NCBI RefSeq assembly: GCF_028554725.1
Contig: NC_071668.1
Span: 4,489,501 to 4,553,500 of the forward strand
Direction: 5' to 3'
DNA from: Zeugodacus cucurbitae
Lineage: Eukaryota > Arthropoda > Insecta > Diptera > Tephritidae
Length of the DNA stretch: 64,000 bases
The notes under the pieces are model-generated. The model worked only from the letters and a program-made list of their open reading frames with translations, had not been told where the DNA came from and did no database searches. The first letter of the stretch is position 1, and each line of letters opens with the position of its first letter. Positions 37,225 to 48,374 of the stretch are shown piece after piece. The translations under genes and the position numbers were made by a program.

Positions 37225-37745
37225 CAGTGGAACTTTCATAACTCGAAGATCTCCATAACTCGAACACTTGAATTGGCAATAGCGTTTAGAAGCCAAATTT
37301 CATATAAATTTCCTTCCCTAACTCTAATTTCTATAACTCGAACTTCCATTTCTCAATTTTCTTCCATAAATTGAACTTTTTGGTCAGGGCATATTACAAA
37401 ATATAAAATTTTACTATAGAGGAAGAATTTTAAAAGTGTCCCTCTATATCGTATGGAGGAGAACAAGAAATATTATATTACTCTAATGGATTTCATAAAT
37501 CATGTAACAAAGGCATGTGATATAGACGTCAATAGCCAAAAAATAGCAAAGTACACCAAATAACATTACAGAATAAATTATTTAATGTATTTAAATAAAA
37601 CTTTATGTGGAGGATATAATTAAAACTGTTTATACTTTAAAGCTTTTTGAACAATTTATGTTTTAATGAATATTCTATAACTCGAAGTCTCTCTAACTCT
37701 TTTTTTGTAGATTATAGTGACTCGAGTTAGAGAAGTTCCACTGTA
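37223..37745 (+). mobile_element. Pogo/Tigger-like miniature element (519 bases), TA target duplication
   Basis: TA at 37223-37224 and 37744-37745 flanks termini CAGTGGAACTTTCATAACTCG on the left and, read backwards on the right, CAGTGGAACTTCTCTAACTCG. CAGT-starting termini with TA duplication are typical of pogo/Tigger-type Tc1/mariner relatives. AACTCGAA-type words recur inside (37253-37263, 37337-37345, 37679-37685), giving repeated subterminal copies of the same wording. There is no transposase frame. A shorter, internally deleted relative is at 51.94-52.11 kb. Confidence 0.83.
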
Positions 37746-38089
37746 TTATATTGAGGGATACTGTAAGCCATCTTTAGTGCTATGTTCGAAAAGAGTTGAA
37801 AATATTACACATATCCATTTTATACTAGCATAGAAAGCATAGCAATACAACGCAACGAATATTAACCTCTGATTCCTTAGATTTGCAAAGTACTATAAAG
37901 TATAGTACAGAAAATATCATATATGTATGTTCCCTCCTGGAAGAATTTGCAGATCAAACTCCCATACTCTACTCAAGTAAATAATAATTATTTTTCGAAT
38001 ACTTCTTCTAAACACTTAAGTGTTACGCGCAGCATATTTCCTTTCATTTCATTACAACAAACCATTAGCGCTCTCGTCCTCACCTGTCA
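37746..38089. other. AT-rich non-coding DNA
   Basis: No feature recognised. Confidence 0.5.
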
Positions 38090-38355
38090 CACACGGCGCT
38101 CGGCAGCGTTGCATTAGCAGCGTTTGACAGTTGACACTTTTGCAGCAACTTTAAGTGATCTTGAAGTGCCACACACAGCGAAAATACGGTGGCCACCCAA
38201 GGTGCTAATGAAAGCGAAAACTAAAAGCGAAAACTTCGGTTGCCATAGCATGTGTAGCGCTGTCGGCGACTCGTTGTACGCACGAGTGCCTGTGCGTAGC
38301 CACAGACAATACCGTTGCGTCACGTCACGTGTCCACGTTGCATAGCAACTGTCAA
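38090..38355. promoter_or_regulatory. Candidate regulatory patch with X-box-like and CACGTG words
   Basis: This patch is GC- and CpG-richer than its surroundings. It contains CGGTTGCCATAGCATG at about 38237-38252 and CGTTGCATAGCAAC at about 38335-38348, the latter with a perfect GTTGC/GCAAC inverted repeat; both resemble but do not fully meet the RFX X-box consensus. Between them CACGTCACGTGTCC includes a CACGTG E-box and a CRE-like half site. Overlapping frames on both strands (73 and 83 codons) are not convincing. Regulatory function is inference only. Confidence 0.25.
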
Positions 38356-40019
38356 TTAAAATCAATCATAATTTTGAAATATCTGTCAAACTTGCATTAA
38401 AACAGCAGAAAGTTTCGACGATGTAAATAAAAGCGGATGGGAGTGAGAGTGTCTGTGGGTGGTCGTTGGGCACATGCCATAGGTGCTATATACAAATGTT
38501 TATATAGTGCGGATGAAATCGAGATATGTGTTTGGTGGGTAAAAGTTTTCATATTGTTGTTAGTAGGCTAATTATAAGACAGATTATAATATTATTTTAA
38601 ATGAAGATAGTGTGCATATGATAGATGGTTTGAGGATTTTGTTTTGTATATTAATAGTCTAATACATTTTGCTGCGAGAAATCTATTCAGATATTGAAAA
38701 TGTAATGTCCTCATTAGTAAGTGAAGGCATTTTAGTTTTTAATACTTGTTGTTGTTATCAACTTTATTGAGTTCAGTGTGGTGCTATTGGCTGCTGTTGG
38801 CGCCAATGATTCGAAAAGACATCCACACACACATCAAGATGAATTTTTGACATGAGTAAATATGATTGAAAAGATATGAACCAATCCAATTTCTGTTTTA
38901 TATTTATCTTTAAATTAATTTTGTTTAAAATGTGAGCATTAATTTAAATACAGAACTATATTCTTAATTATAAATACTTAATCTAATTTTTTTAAAATAC
39001 ATTATGGTCACATATATTTTTATCGGTTTTCAAATAAAATTTAGGGTCTTTATATTAATATGTGTAATCAGCTATCTCTAAAAACTGACTTACCTTCGTT
39101 CGAAAAGTTTAGCTTTTTGTAGATTCCGACTAAATTTTATTTGTTGTTTTGCTCAAGAAATATTTTGATCCAATATTTCAATATTTTTATGAATATTATT
39201 TCAAATATTTAAATACACTTCTGTTACTCAACAATTACAACAATCAAAACTAATCATCTGTATTTTGGTTTGCAACTTTTTGAGCACTCTTTTGAACACA
39301 TATGTATGTACTTTGCACTTGGTTTTGTTAATACAAAGTTAACTCTTTGCTTGCTTGACTCATACTAATCCCGGTTTAAAACTCACATATATAAAATCTT
39401 GAAAGTTATTAACTTCTATTTGCCTTTTCACCTTTTCTAATTTTCAGTTATAAACTTTCAAAATTTCTTCCACAAGTCTCTAATTTGTTTGTAGATAATC
39501 CTTACTCCAGTTACAATAAGGCTTCTGCCACCTCATAACACAAACACGCTACCAAAATTTGTTTACATTTCGCATGAGACAATTCCAATTTCACACGCGA
39601 GTTTTTTTCACGAATTTTCGCACGAATCGACACTTCCTCTTTACTTATTTTAATCGACACTTTTATCTCACAAAATTTTTATTTATTTTCATACTTCATT
39701 AGTGTAAAATTATCAGAGGCGTAGGTGCACTATTTCTTGACACAATTCCAGCGCTGCCTGCCCACACTGATTGCTTGTCATTGTGACTACTGCTTTTCGC
39801 TGTCAAACTTGCAGCAATTTGGGCGTTACACAGCACAGCTGATTTCACTCCAATGTTCCACACGCTGTTAGAAATCTCGGCTGTTTTTGGAAATTTTCTT
39901 TTAATTATTTTTTTAAATAACACACATTTAAACCAGGCTTCACTTCAGTGGTCAATTACATAAAGTAATACAATTAAACAACGTCTTGTATAATATAGTA
40001 ATAACCGATTTATTTTTTA
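38356..40019. other. AT-rich non-coding DNA
   Basis: No gene is recognised. The minus frame 39699-39923 (74 codons) has ordinary amino-acid composition but no domain or neighbour in frame. Confidence 0.5.
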
Positions 40020-40500
40020 ACACAAATTCCATACAGTAGCACTCAGCTGCTCTGGCGAACGACGAACGACGCGACAGCGTAGTGTCATTTACGAAAGACG
40101 CTGTTAGACTAGTTTCCAAATCACGCCGTCGCTTATGCATTCATTTTTTCCTGCCTTCGTTGCCCCCTCGTGTGCCAAAAGCCAAACCGTATACTGTGCT
40201 GTGTGAACGCCACAGCAGCGTAGTACAAATCATTGCTGACGACCTACTGTTTAGCGCTCTCAAGTCAACGCTTTCGTCGTTGTCGGTCGAATTTTGGTAC
40301 TTGCCGCTCTCAATTCGCTCTCATCGCCGGCATTCGGCGCGTGTTCGCGAAATGGGTGTGCGTCAAAGTGTCATACACGCCATAGCTGCCACTGTAATAG
40401 CTGTGCAAGTTTGCAGGTCCTTCGCTTTTGCTCTCTAACCAACACACGAGCGCTCACATCAGTTTTTATCCTTTAAGCAGCCTGCCGCTCTCGAAAGCTT
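40020..40500. other. GC/CpG-richer patch, possible promoter or untranslated exon
   Basis: The block is markedly richer in GC and CpG (CGAACGACGAACGACGCG at 40057-40074) than the flanking kilobases and is free of simple repeats. A plus frame of 118 codons (40082-40438, GTG start) and a minus ATG frame of 62 codons (40140 down to 39952) overlap in it; neither carries a motif I know. In fly genomes such patches often mark 5' exons or regulatory DNA, but there is no TATA box, initiator plus DPE, or splice pattern that settles it. Confidence 0.25.
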
Positions 40501-41430
40501 ACTCTCACCAAATATTCTGTTTAACCTAACTTTTGCGTGCGCTTCTTGGCTGCAAATCAGCTGTGGATAACTGTTATACTCTTGCTCGCAGCATATCGTT
40601 CAATGTCCTGCTGAAAACTGCGCTTCGTTTTGGGTTATTTAGCTTTGAGATTATTCAACCTCGCGTGCCAAACATTCGTGCTCAGCTGGCAATGCGCTCA
40701 CTCATTTAGCTCTCTCACCGTTATGCGAGTATCTGTGGTGTTCGTCGCTTCTTGCAAAGATTGTTTTGGTGACTTTCATTTGCAATTTCATTTTAAATAT
40801 GCTGTTAGAGGCACCGATATGTGTATGTAATATTATACTTATAAATTGCTGCCTCGATAATTATTTTGATTCATTGCACGACTAACTGAGTTTCTTATTA
40901 ATATTTATTACAATATTGTGATTAAATATTTCTTAAGACTAAAAAGAGAGATTCATAAATTTTGTATTCATAAAAGACTAGTTTTCTCAGTTCAAAATAA
41001 AGAATTTTTGTGTGCAAAATTTTTTCTAATATTTCAAGCGATTTTGTTATCATTAGTTAGTGAGCTGTGACTGGTTTCCCTCTCTCTCTCTCTCGTTTGA
41101 AATTATTTCTCTCCAATCCGTACATAGTTCGTCAATCGTGAGTTACTGTTATAAGATACCTTATAACTACTTTACTCGAAACTGCTTCACTTGAAACATG
41201 TATAAGAGAAAATGTCCCTCATCAGAGTTTATGTTAAGATTTTAAGAATAAATATATATATAAATTAATATTCACAGCATTTCATTCTTGTGCATTTTAG
41301 AAACTAAATTGTCTGTACGAAATCGGTTTAAGCATTCTCAAATAAAATATGTCATATTTCTCTTAGTTCTTTCATAGACTCTTTGAATATAACTTGTATA
41401 GAAAATATAAAAATTAATATTATAATTTTT
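40501..41430. other. Non-coding DNA with GAGA-type tract
   Basis: No gene is recognised. A CTCTCTCTCTCTCTCG tract at 41080-41095 could bind GAGA factor or be simple sequence. Confidence 0.45.
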
Positions 41431-42145
41431 GCTTTTTTGCTCTTTATTCAATGTTTTATAAAGAGTGTTACAGTGATCGGATTCAGTTCAAATATGCGCC
41501 GTTTCGTTCGATAATCTGTTTCCATATAGATGGTAACTTCATAATACCCCCCTCATAGAATACCCGCTCCTTATTTGCGAAGAACTCGGACCACTTTTCA
41601 CAAGTTTGAGTTCAACTTTACACCACCAAAGGCGTTCGCCATGGACAGGGACAGGTGGTAATCACTTGGCGCTATGTCCGGGCAATATGGTGGATGCGAT
41701 AAAACCTCCCATCCGAGCTCCCGTAGCTTCTGACGAGTCATCAACGAAGTGTATGGTCTGGCATTGTCCTGGTGGAACACTACACCCTTCCTGTTGGCCA
41801 ATTCAGACGCTTCTGGTCGATCGCCTGCTTTAAGCCATGCAGTTGTTCGCAGAAGATGGTAGAATTAAGCGTCTGGCCATATGGGAGCAGCTCAAAGTGG
41901 ATGATTCACTTCAAATCCCACCAAACACACCGCAAAACCTTACTGCCCGTCAACCGCGGCTTGCCCATTGTTTGGGACGATTCACCGACCTTCGACAACG
42001 AACGTTTTCGCTTGATATTGTCGTATTTGATCCATTTTTCGTCGCTTCAAAAATGGTCCGCTTCAAAAATGGGTCGAGTTCGTTCGCAGGCGTTGATTCG
42101 GTTCAGAAGGTTTTTTTGCGTCAAATCATGCGGCAATTGAATAAC
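41431..42145 (-). mobile_element. 5'-truncated mariner (DD34D) element, minus strand
   Basis: Read on the minus strand, the segment carries most of the catalytic domain of a mariner transposase and a 3' tail ending about TGTAACACTCTTTATAAAAC ATTG, which matches the tail of the plus-strand copy at 46.26-46.30 kb. The N-terminal DNA-binding region is missing, so no 5' inverted repeat can be defined. The two copies are about 3.3 kb apart in opposite orientation. Confidence 0.85.
41483..42140 (-). pseudogene. Mariner transposase remnant
   Basis: The reverse strand keeps SDEKWIKYDN (first catalytic Asp codon at 42041-42043), VVFHQDNARPYTS (second Asp) and HPPYCPDIAPSDYH (third Asp). Thirty-four residues separate the second and third Asp, the mariner DD34D signature. 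The frame is broken: the longest open piece is 67 codons (41801 to 41598), there is an in-frame TGA just before SDEKW, and a 16-base direct duplication (GCTTCAAAAATGGTCC at 42044-42059 and again from 42060) disrupts the region upstream. The terminal stop is at 41483-41485. All three acids survive but the gene cannot make a full protein. Confidence 0.87.
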
Positions 42146-43439
42146 TAACAAGTATGAAGTGCCAAGTTTAGTCAATAGAGCTAATCTTCACCTAGTCTTA
42201 TTGAAAAGTTCTTAACCTTAAATCTAAATTACAACAGATTCGGAACTGTGTACTTAAATGATTTTGTTTTACTGTTAATTTTGAAACTTCGACCGCTAAG
42301 AAATTCACCACGGTCGCTCTATTTTGCTTCATCAATGACAACTGTTATACTCTCAGTGTGGTGTATAACTCACAAATATACATTTATTATAACAGCAAAG
42401 CTATACTGTATATCAGTAAACATATAGACTACTATACATATAAATTTGAGCACCGTTTCGTCGCCAAAGCGCTGCATTCCGGCCAACACCATTATTGCCA
42501 TCATCAGTGCCGTAACCGTACCACCACTTAAGTAATTCACCACAATTAAATTTATTCGCCTTATTTTCGGCTGCGTGCTGTGCTGATGCTGGAATAGCTG
42601 AAAAACCAACAGCAACAACAACAAAGCGGCGACAAAAAGCAACGATGCTTTGCTTTGCAAATTCGCAAAGTAAAGAAAACTAATAAGCAGCCGGCAATAA
42701 TGGCAATAAATCAGTATTTAACATGTTGTCAACAACAACAATCTATAAGCAGCATATATGCATGTGTGGGCGCTTACATATGTCTGAACAAATACGAGCG
42801 TCTCGATATGTGTTTGTGGCAAACTGCCGTGTACAAAAATGCGAGTTTGTAAACAACGATTGCGATATTTCCGGCTGCTTGTATTGCAAATTTATGCGAA
42901 TGTGTGCCCCCTGCAATACACTTGTCTACGCATGTATTTGTTTTTATTTGTTTGCACAGTGATGTAGTGTGTTCCTCGTGTATCGCACCTCAGTACTCGT
43001 ATGCGACTTCCTCACAGTCTCAGACTAATTCGTCCGGGATCATCCCCTTTTGCCAATGGAAAGGAAAGCGAAGCCAAATATCGAACACATTTTCTTGGGT
43101 ACAACTGCAAATCAACGCGATTAGAAGTCAGAGCAAATAAATCCATCTTTTGTTGTTGTTATTGCTGTTGTTGGTTGCCTACATACGCACGTGTATCGGT
43201 CGCATTCCACTTCCGTGCGTCCGCTCATCGGCACGTCAATCCATCCGTTCGACATTCAGTGTCTTCTACAGTGTCGAATATCTGTGACACAGTTGCGGCC
43301 ATTTCCATCTTTGCAAATTGCCCTCGCCTACACATCAATACCATTTGTAGCTCTGTATCGCTGTATCTATGAATGTAATCCGAAAAGGGACACTCTAGAC
43401 TCTAGACTGAGCTGAGCACCCGTCTACCACATTGAGCGC
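42146..43439. other. Non-coding DNA
   Basis: No gene is accepted. The minus frame at 42370-42660 is open further upstream to about 42720 but has no ATG before an internal Met, and its hydrophobic leucine run comes from a (CAA)n tract; no family is recognised. Overlapping plus frames at 42655-43415 shadow one another. Confidence 0.45.
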
Positions 43440-43726
43440 GCTGTGATGGCTGTGCGGCGGCGGTGCCGTCCCGCAGGCAATCAGTAGCAATTTCGCCAAG
43501 AAAAGTCAATGTGTGCAAAAAGCGTAAAAATCGTCAAAGTCGAGGCCCAACAACAACAGCAGCAAAAACAACAGCATTGACAACGCAGCCACAACCAGTG
43601 AAGCAGTGGCTTGAGCGACGGCAACACAACAATTTTTCCCGAGAATATCGATTTGTTTCGATTGACAAAATTCGTGCGCCACACACACACTCACACACAG
43701 CCAGCCCAGCCTGTGCGTGAACCCGT
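43440..43726 (+). other. Candidate 5' untranslated exon (weak)
   Basis: The block is GC-richer than average, contains CAACAACAGCAGC repeats and AAGTCAATGTGTGCAAAAAG wording similar in style to fly 5' leaders, and ends at a good splice-donor sequence, CCCGTAAGC (GT at 43725-43726). An 85-codon frame at 43463-43720 starts at GTG and ends at a stop overlapping the donor, so it is not a persuasive coding exon. No initiator-DPE pair was found. The call is a hypothesis only. Confidence 0.18.
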
Positions 43727-44340
43727 AAGCGCTTCCCCCGTACGCCACAAGCGTCTGCGTGCCACACGGCTGCGTCTTTTATCTCTGACGGCGTTGCGTA
43801 TCGCAATCAGCATTTTGCTAACCCAAAAATGCACAACAACAACGACAACAATAGCAACAACAACAATCTGCTATGTTCAACACAAAACACAACAACGACC
43901 AACATACCTTCAAGTTGGAGATGTTTGTATTTATATCTGTTTGCTATGTATCTAGTTAGATTGTGCACCCCTGTCTGTCGTCAGCTCCATTTTTACCAAA
44001 CAACAACTAGTAGCCGAATCAAAATAAAAATAAAAATAAATACGTATTGCATATATTGGAAATGTTATTCGTTTATTTGTGCGGCTCTATGCTTCGCTAG
44101 CGTCTTTGGGTTTTGTTGCTTTTGGTACAAGTGTTCCTTTCACAGACCTTGAGGGTCAGTTAAATCGATTTCATGCGATGATTTTTGAATGCATTCATTT
44201 TCAATAACTGTGCGCCAAAATATATAGAGAGAGAGAGAGTGTCATAGAAGCAAGGCACTAAGACTTTCAGTGGGAATGGTGGTACTTATATAAAGGGTGT
44301 GTGAATAGGAATCCCATATTCAATAAATCTGCAGAAATTC
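43727..44340. other. Non-coding DNA with CAACAA tract
   Basis: No gene is recognised. (CAA)n-type sequence at 43828-43870 and a GAGAGAGAGAGAG run at 44227-44240. Confidence 0.5.
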
Positions 44341-44349
44341 GACTACTGT

Positions 44350-44475
44350 TGTTGAATATTGTTGTTGTTGTTATAGCGACAAACAAAATTCCCAACTAAT
44401 TCTGATTCTTTGACAGTCCTTTTCCGAGTAAGAATCCGGGTACTCTCTGATTTCGTAGAATCAATTATTGTGAAA
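44350..44475 (+). repeat. Fragment of a widespread fly interspersed repeat
   Basis: GTTGTTGTTGTTATAGCGAC at 44361-44380 followed by AGTCCTTTTCCGAGTAAGAATCCGGGTA at about 44415-44442 and GTAGAATC at 44456 resembles, from memory, a (GTT)nGTAGCG...GTCCTTGGCCGGATA... repeat common in calyptrate and tephritid genomes. Only a short decayed part is present. Its parent element is not established from this window. Confidence 0.4.
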
Positions 44476-45425
44476 ATGCAATATTCTCTCATTTTTGTTT
44501 TTGGTCAATTGTGAATGCCCGTAACAACCACGTTGCAGAGAAATTCTTAGCGTTCTGAATATGTTGCTCTCTCTAGATGGATTTATACAAAATCTTCTTC
44601 TGATATCTTTAGAGTATCAGCGACCTCAGTCAACTTTAGTATACGTTTGCTTGGAACATAGTAACCACCTTCGAATGATTGTTACACATATCACAGAGGC
44701 TCGGATTTTATAAATCTAGAACCATTTAAAACTATTTAACTTAAGCTTAGTCTAACTCCAAAACACTTGGATTCTGTTCTAGTAGCGCCCTCTTATGGAA
44801 ACGATAAACATCATCTCTCAATCTGCCTATAAAATCATCTCAAGCTTTACACCCTATTATCACACCCTCCACCTACCACTGGTTTGACAGTTTGCAATAA
44901 GTTGAACTTGTTGTATTTGCTTTTTGTCAAAGCAAAAAAAAAAAAAACAAAAAAAAAAGTGGGAAAACGAAATATTTACATTTGCAAAATTTAGATGAAA
45001 ATATAAGTGGTTGCGCTCATTCGGTTGTATTTAGATTAAAAAGAAAGCAATAAACTTCGAAACAAACAAACAATATTCCGATATTCAATATTTATGCTGT
45101 TTTGTAAAGATAAATAGTAGTACGAAAATAGTAAATATTTTTCGTAGAACACACACACATGATTGATTTGCAAATATTCTAAATAGCAAATATCGAAATA
45201 ATACTAATCAGTTGCACTAGTTGAAAGGCAAAAGAGTCGGTTGTTGAGTACTGTACTGCCAAAGCCATAAGCTCATTGCAGCTTTTTTTAGCAAATAGTT
45301 TGACAATTTTAAATTACCAATTATATTTTGGTATTAAATTTTTATATTGAAATTTTCAATTTGGGTGATATTTGCTTAGTATTTTCAGCATTATTTTTCG
45401 GTCAAACATTTCATATACATTTTTG
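44476..45425. other. AT-rich non-coding DNA
   Basis: No gene is recognised. A15- and A8-type runs flank 44937-44959. The plus frame that runs into the mariner remnant from 45328 has an upstream part (before about 45440) with no transposase similarity. Confidence 0.5.
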
Positions 45426-46303
45426 GACTTCAAAGATTGTAATAATGGGTAGGCAAATCGAGTTAGACCGGCATGTGGCATCTCGTGACATCACCCAGGA
45501 GATGGTAGTCAGTCACCAAACCATTTTAAACCATCTGCAGAAGGCTGGCTACACAAAAAGGCTTGATGTTTGGCTCGCGCGTGATTTGGCGCAAAAAAAC
45601 CTTCTGGACCGAATCAACGCTTGCGATATGCTGCTGAAACGGAATGAGCTCGATCCATTTTTGAAGCGCATGGTGACTGGCGAGGAAAAATAGATCACAA
45701 TAAACAATATCAAGCGAAAAAGGTCGTGGTCGAAGGCCAGTGAATCGTCCCAAACAATGGCCAAGCCGGGATTGACGGAAAGCAGGAAAGGTTTTGCCGT
45801 GTGTTTGATGGGATTGGAAGGGAATCATCCACTATGAGCTGCTCCCATATGGCCAGACGCTTAATTCCACTATCTACTGCGAACAACTGGACCGCTTGAA
45901 GCAGGCGATCGACCAGAAGCGGCAAGAATTGGCCAACAGGAAGGGTGTAGTGTTCCACCAGGACAACGCCAGACCATACACTTCGTTGATGACTCGTCAG
46001 AAGCTACGGGAGCTCGGATGGGAGGTTTTAGCGCATCCACCATATAGTCCGGACATAGCGCCAAGTGATTACCACCTGTTCCTGTCCATGGCGAACGCCT
46101 TTGGTGGTGTAAAGTTGAACTCAAAAGAGGGTTGTGAAAAGTGGTCCGAGTTCTTCGCAGATAAGGAGGGGGCTTCAAAGAGGAGGGTTTTATGAAGTTG
46201 CCGTTTAGATGGAAACACATTATCGAACGAAATGGCGCATTTCTTAACTAAATCAGATCACTGTAACACTTTTTATAAAGCATTGAATAAATAGCAAAAA
46301 GGC
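45426..46303 (+). mobile_element. 5'-truncated mariner (DD34D) element, plus strand
   Basis: Homology to mariner transposase begins near 45445 in the middle of the helix-turn-helix region and continues to the stop TAA at 46249-46251. The 3' tail CACTGTAACACTTTTTATAAAG at about 46259-46280 and GAATAAATAGCAAAAA up to about 46302 match the tail of the minus-strand copy at 41.43-41.48 kb. The first third of the gene and the 5' inverted repeat are missing. Confidence 0.87.
45445..46251 (+). pseudogene. Mariner transposase pseudogene
   Basis: The first open piece (to the TAG at 45691-45693) carries the end of the DNA-binding region (VVSHQTILNHLQKAGYTKR) and the block ending MVTGEEK, where the first catalytic acid, normally Asp in TGDEKW, is Glu (GAG) and the Trp codon has become TAG. 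A one-base shift near 45785 and a TGG-to-TGA change near 45806 follow. The second piece (45896-46195) keeps FHQDNARPYTS and YSPDIAPSDYH with 34 residues between the two Asp, confirming DD34D. A last shift near 46165 precedes MKLPFRWKHIIERNGAF and TAA at 46249. The gene is inactive by at least four lesions plus a catalytic substitution. Confidence 0.9.
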
Positions 46304-47700
46304 ATATTGCAAGGGATATGTTTTCATTTTAGGCCAAATTTTTACTAATTTTATTAAAAATATAATTAGTTAGTAATAATTATATTGAGCTTGATATATC
46401 AAAAGCCGTATACTATTCACGAACCATTGCAGCGTGGAGATTGGAACAAACCAAACCTGCAATTGTGAGGGGACGGACTGCGCTTGTAATGAAACATATA
46501 TGTTCATTAAGACATTAGCTTCTCACTTTGATAATGCATTTTCTTCTCTAATTTCAATTTGAAATTTCAGCCACCACTTGCCTTCAATGCTTATAGCCTT
46601 ACCTTCAATTCCTTATATTGTCTATAACCAAAAGTGTATTCAAACTCATTTCATTAGGTTACTCATTTAATACATTGTATTTAATGTTATATATATACAG
46701 GAAAATAAATTGTATTCACAATACCAAAAGATCTCCACAATCTGTATAATTTAAATATTTTACAAATCGCTTCGATATAATTAGAATTTTCATTAAAATA
46801 GCGTGATTTAGGCACACTCACAAATTCAGCAATACTTGGCTTAAATGTATTAAATAACTTTAGTTGCCATATTTTACAAATATATTTGGATGTGTATGTA
46901 CATATGTGCATAATTAAGTGCATAAATAATTAAACTTATGTGTTAAACTACCGTGCGTGTGTATGTAAATTTTAATTACAGTTCATTATCATAGGTGGTT
47001 TTCGTTTGCCTTTGTAGGATTAAATTTAAAGTTGCGGCTATGCAGCTGATCATATACTAAATAAATAAACGCATATGTGTACATATGCATATACAAATTT
47101 ATATATATATATTATAATATATTTATATTGGTATTGTATTATTAACAAATTGGTAGGCTGTGGCGTATACGTAACCCGGTAATACACTAATATTGATCTG
47201 TAAATATATGTATTTAATGTAAACCTGTATATGATAGTGCTGCTGCTAGAGCAAATATATTTGTAAATATGTGAGTGACATGAATAATCATGAGTTCATT
47301 ATATATTATAACATATATATATACATGCTAAGATGAAACAAAATTGTTACAAATCAAGGACTTTTGGGCTACTTTTAATATAAAGTGTTATTTTCTTATA
47401 ATCGAAATTTTTAATTTGATTTTTTTGAATTCGTAAACACTTTCTAATTATAAATTGTTTATTCCACCATCTAACAATGAAACGTCTTGGGATTATAGTT
47501 CTATTATTCTCTTATCCCATTCTGTCTCCACCAAACTAGTTTGAGCTTAGCCAAACACTCTCCAAATCTCCACAAATATAGCTAGAATGCTTCAACAAAG
47601 TAATTCTTATTGTTTACATACATATATCTAAATTTAATTTATTTGTTCAGCTGTTTATAATAAATAATTTACCAAATTAAATTTTTTTCACAAATATTTT
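46304..47700. other. AT-rich non-coding DNA
   Basis: No gene is recognised. TATATA-type sequence at 47100-47130 and 47300-47330. The minus frame 46687-46923 has no domain. Confidence 0.5.
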
Positions 47701-48374
47701 TCAATTTCTTCTCCAGCTAAAGGCCAGCTCCTGCTAAAGCCTACCACGACTTCTCAATACAACCGACTTCTCAGAATGCAAAACAATCAGTTGACAAACA
47801 TAAATACAACTCTGAGTGCCAAGCACCAAATGCATGTTGTTGTGTGTGCTTGAAGTCAATTTCGTGTGGGCGTGTGGGTGTGTGCGTGCGCAAGCGGAAA
47901 GATACAGCAAATTAATTACGGCAAGAGCTGGCATACAGCAATACCAAACAACAGCAACACAAATACCAAAAACAAACAATTAACAACAACAACAACAACA
48001 ACAACAAAAGCATTCAACAACAACAACAAAAACAAACAGTCAACAACAACAACATAAACCACTAAGGGCTATAACACTTTGTTGCAATTGCGACAGCAGC
48101 AACACCCAACCACAATGCGAACAACAACAACAACACCGGCAACAATGCCAAAGAAAAGAAAAGCAAAAACAAATTATTGTTGTTAGGCTCACCATTTCGT
48201 GCATTCGCTCGTGCGCCGCCGCCGCCGCCACTGCGTTCACTCGCCAGCATTGTTTGAACCTAATATCCTTTCGTTTGCATTGTTATTGTCTGCAACTTCC
48301 TCTGAGTGTTTCCGCGCGCACCACAACAACAACAACAATGTTGCAGTATTGTTGCTATTGCTGTTTTGCTTACC
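47701..48374 (+). repeat. (AAC)n / (CAA)n simple-sequence region
   Basis: Long CAACAACAACAA tracts lie at about 47982-48008, 48016-48030, 48042-48054 and 48120-48135, with more at 48325-48340. The frames on both strands here (poly-Asn/Thr on plus, Cys/Val/Leu on minus) are readouts of these tracts. GTGTGGGCGTGTG simple sequence is at 47864-47890. Confidence 0.8.

Noticed and set aside
41080..41095. (CT)n tract as GAGA-factor response element
   Set aside because: An isolated simple repeat with no accompanying promoter or Polycomb-type motifs is not enough.
42370..42722. Minus frame with hydrophobic leader-like stretch
   Set aside because: No ATG before the internal Met; the leucine run comes from a (CAA)n tract. 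A small secreted protein was considered but no evidence supports it.
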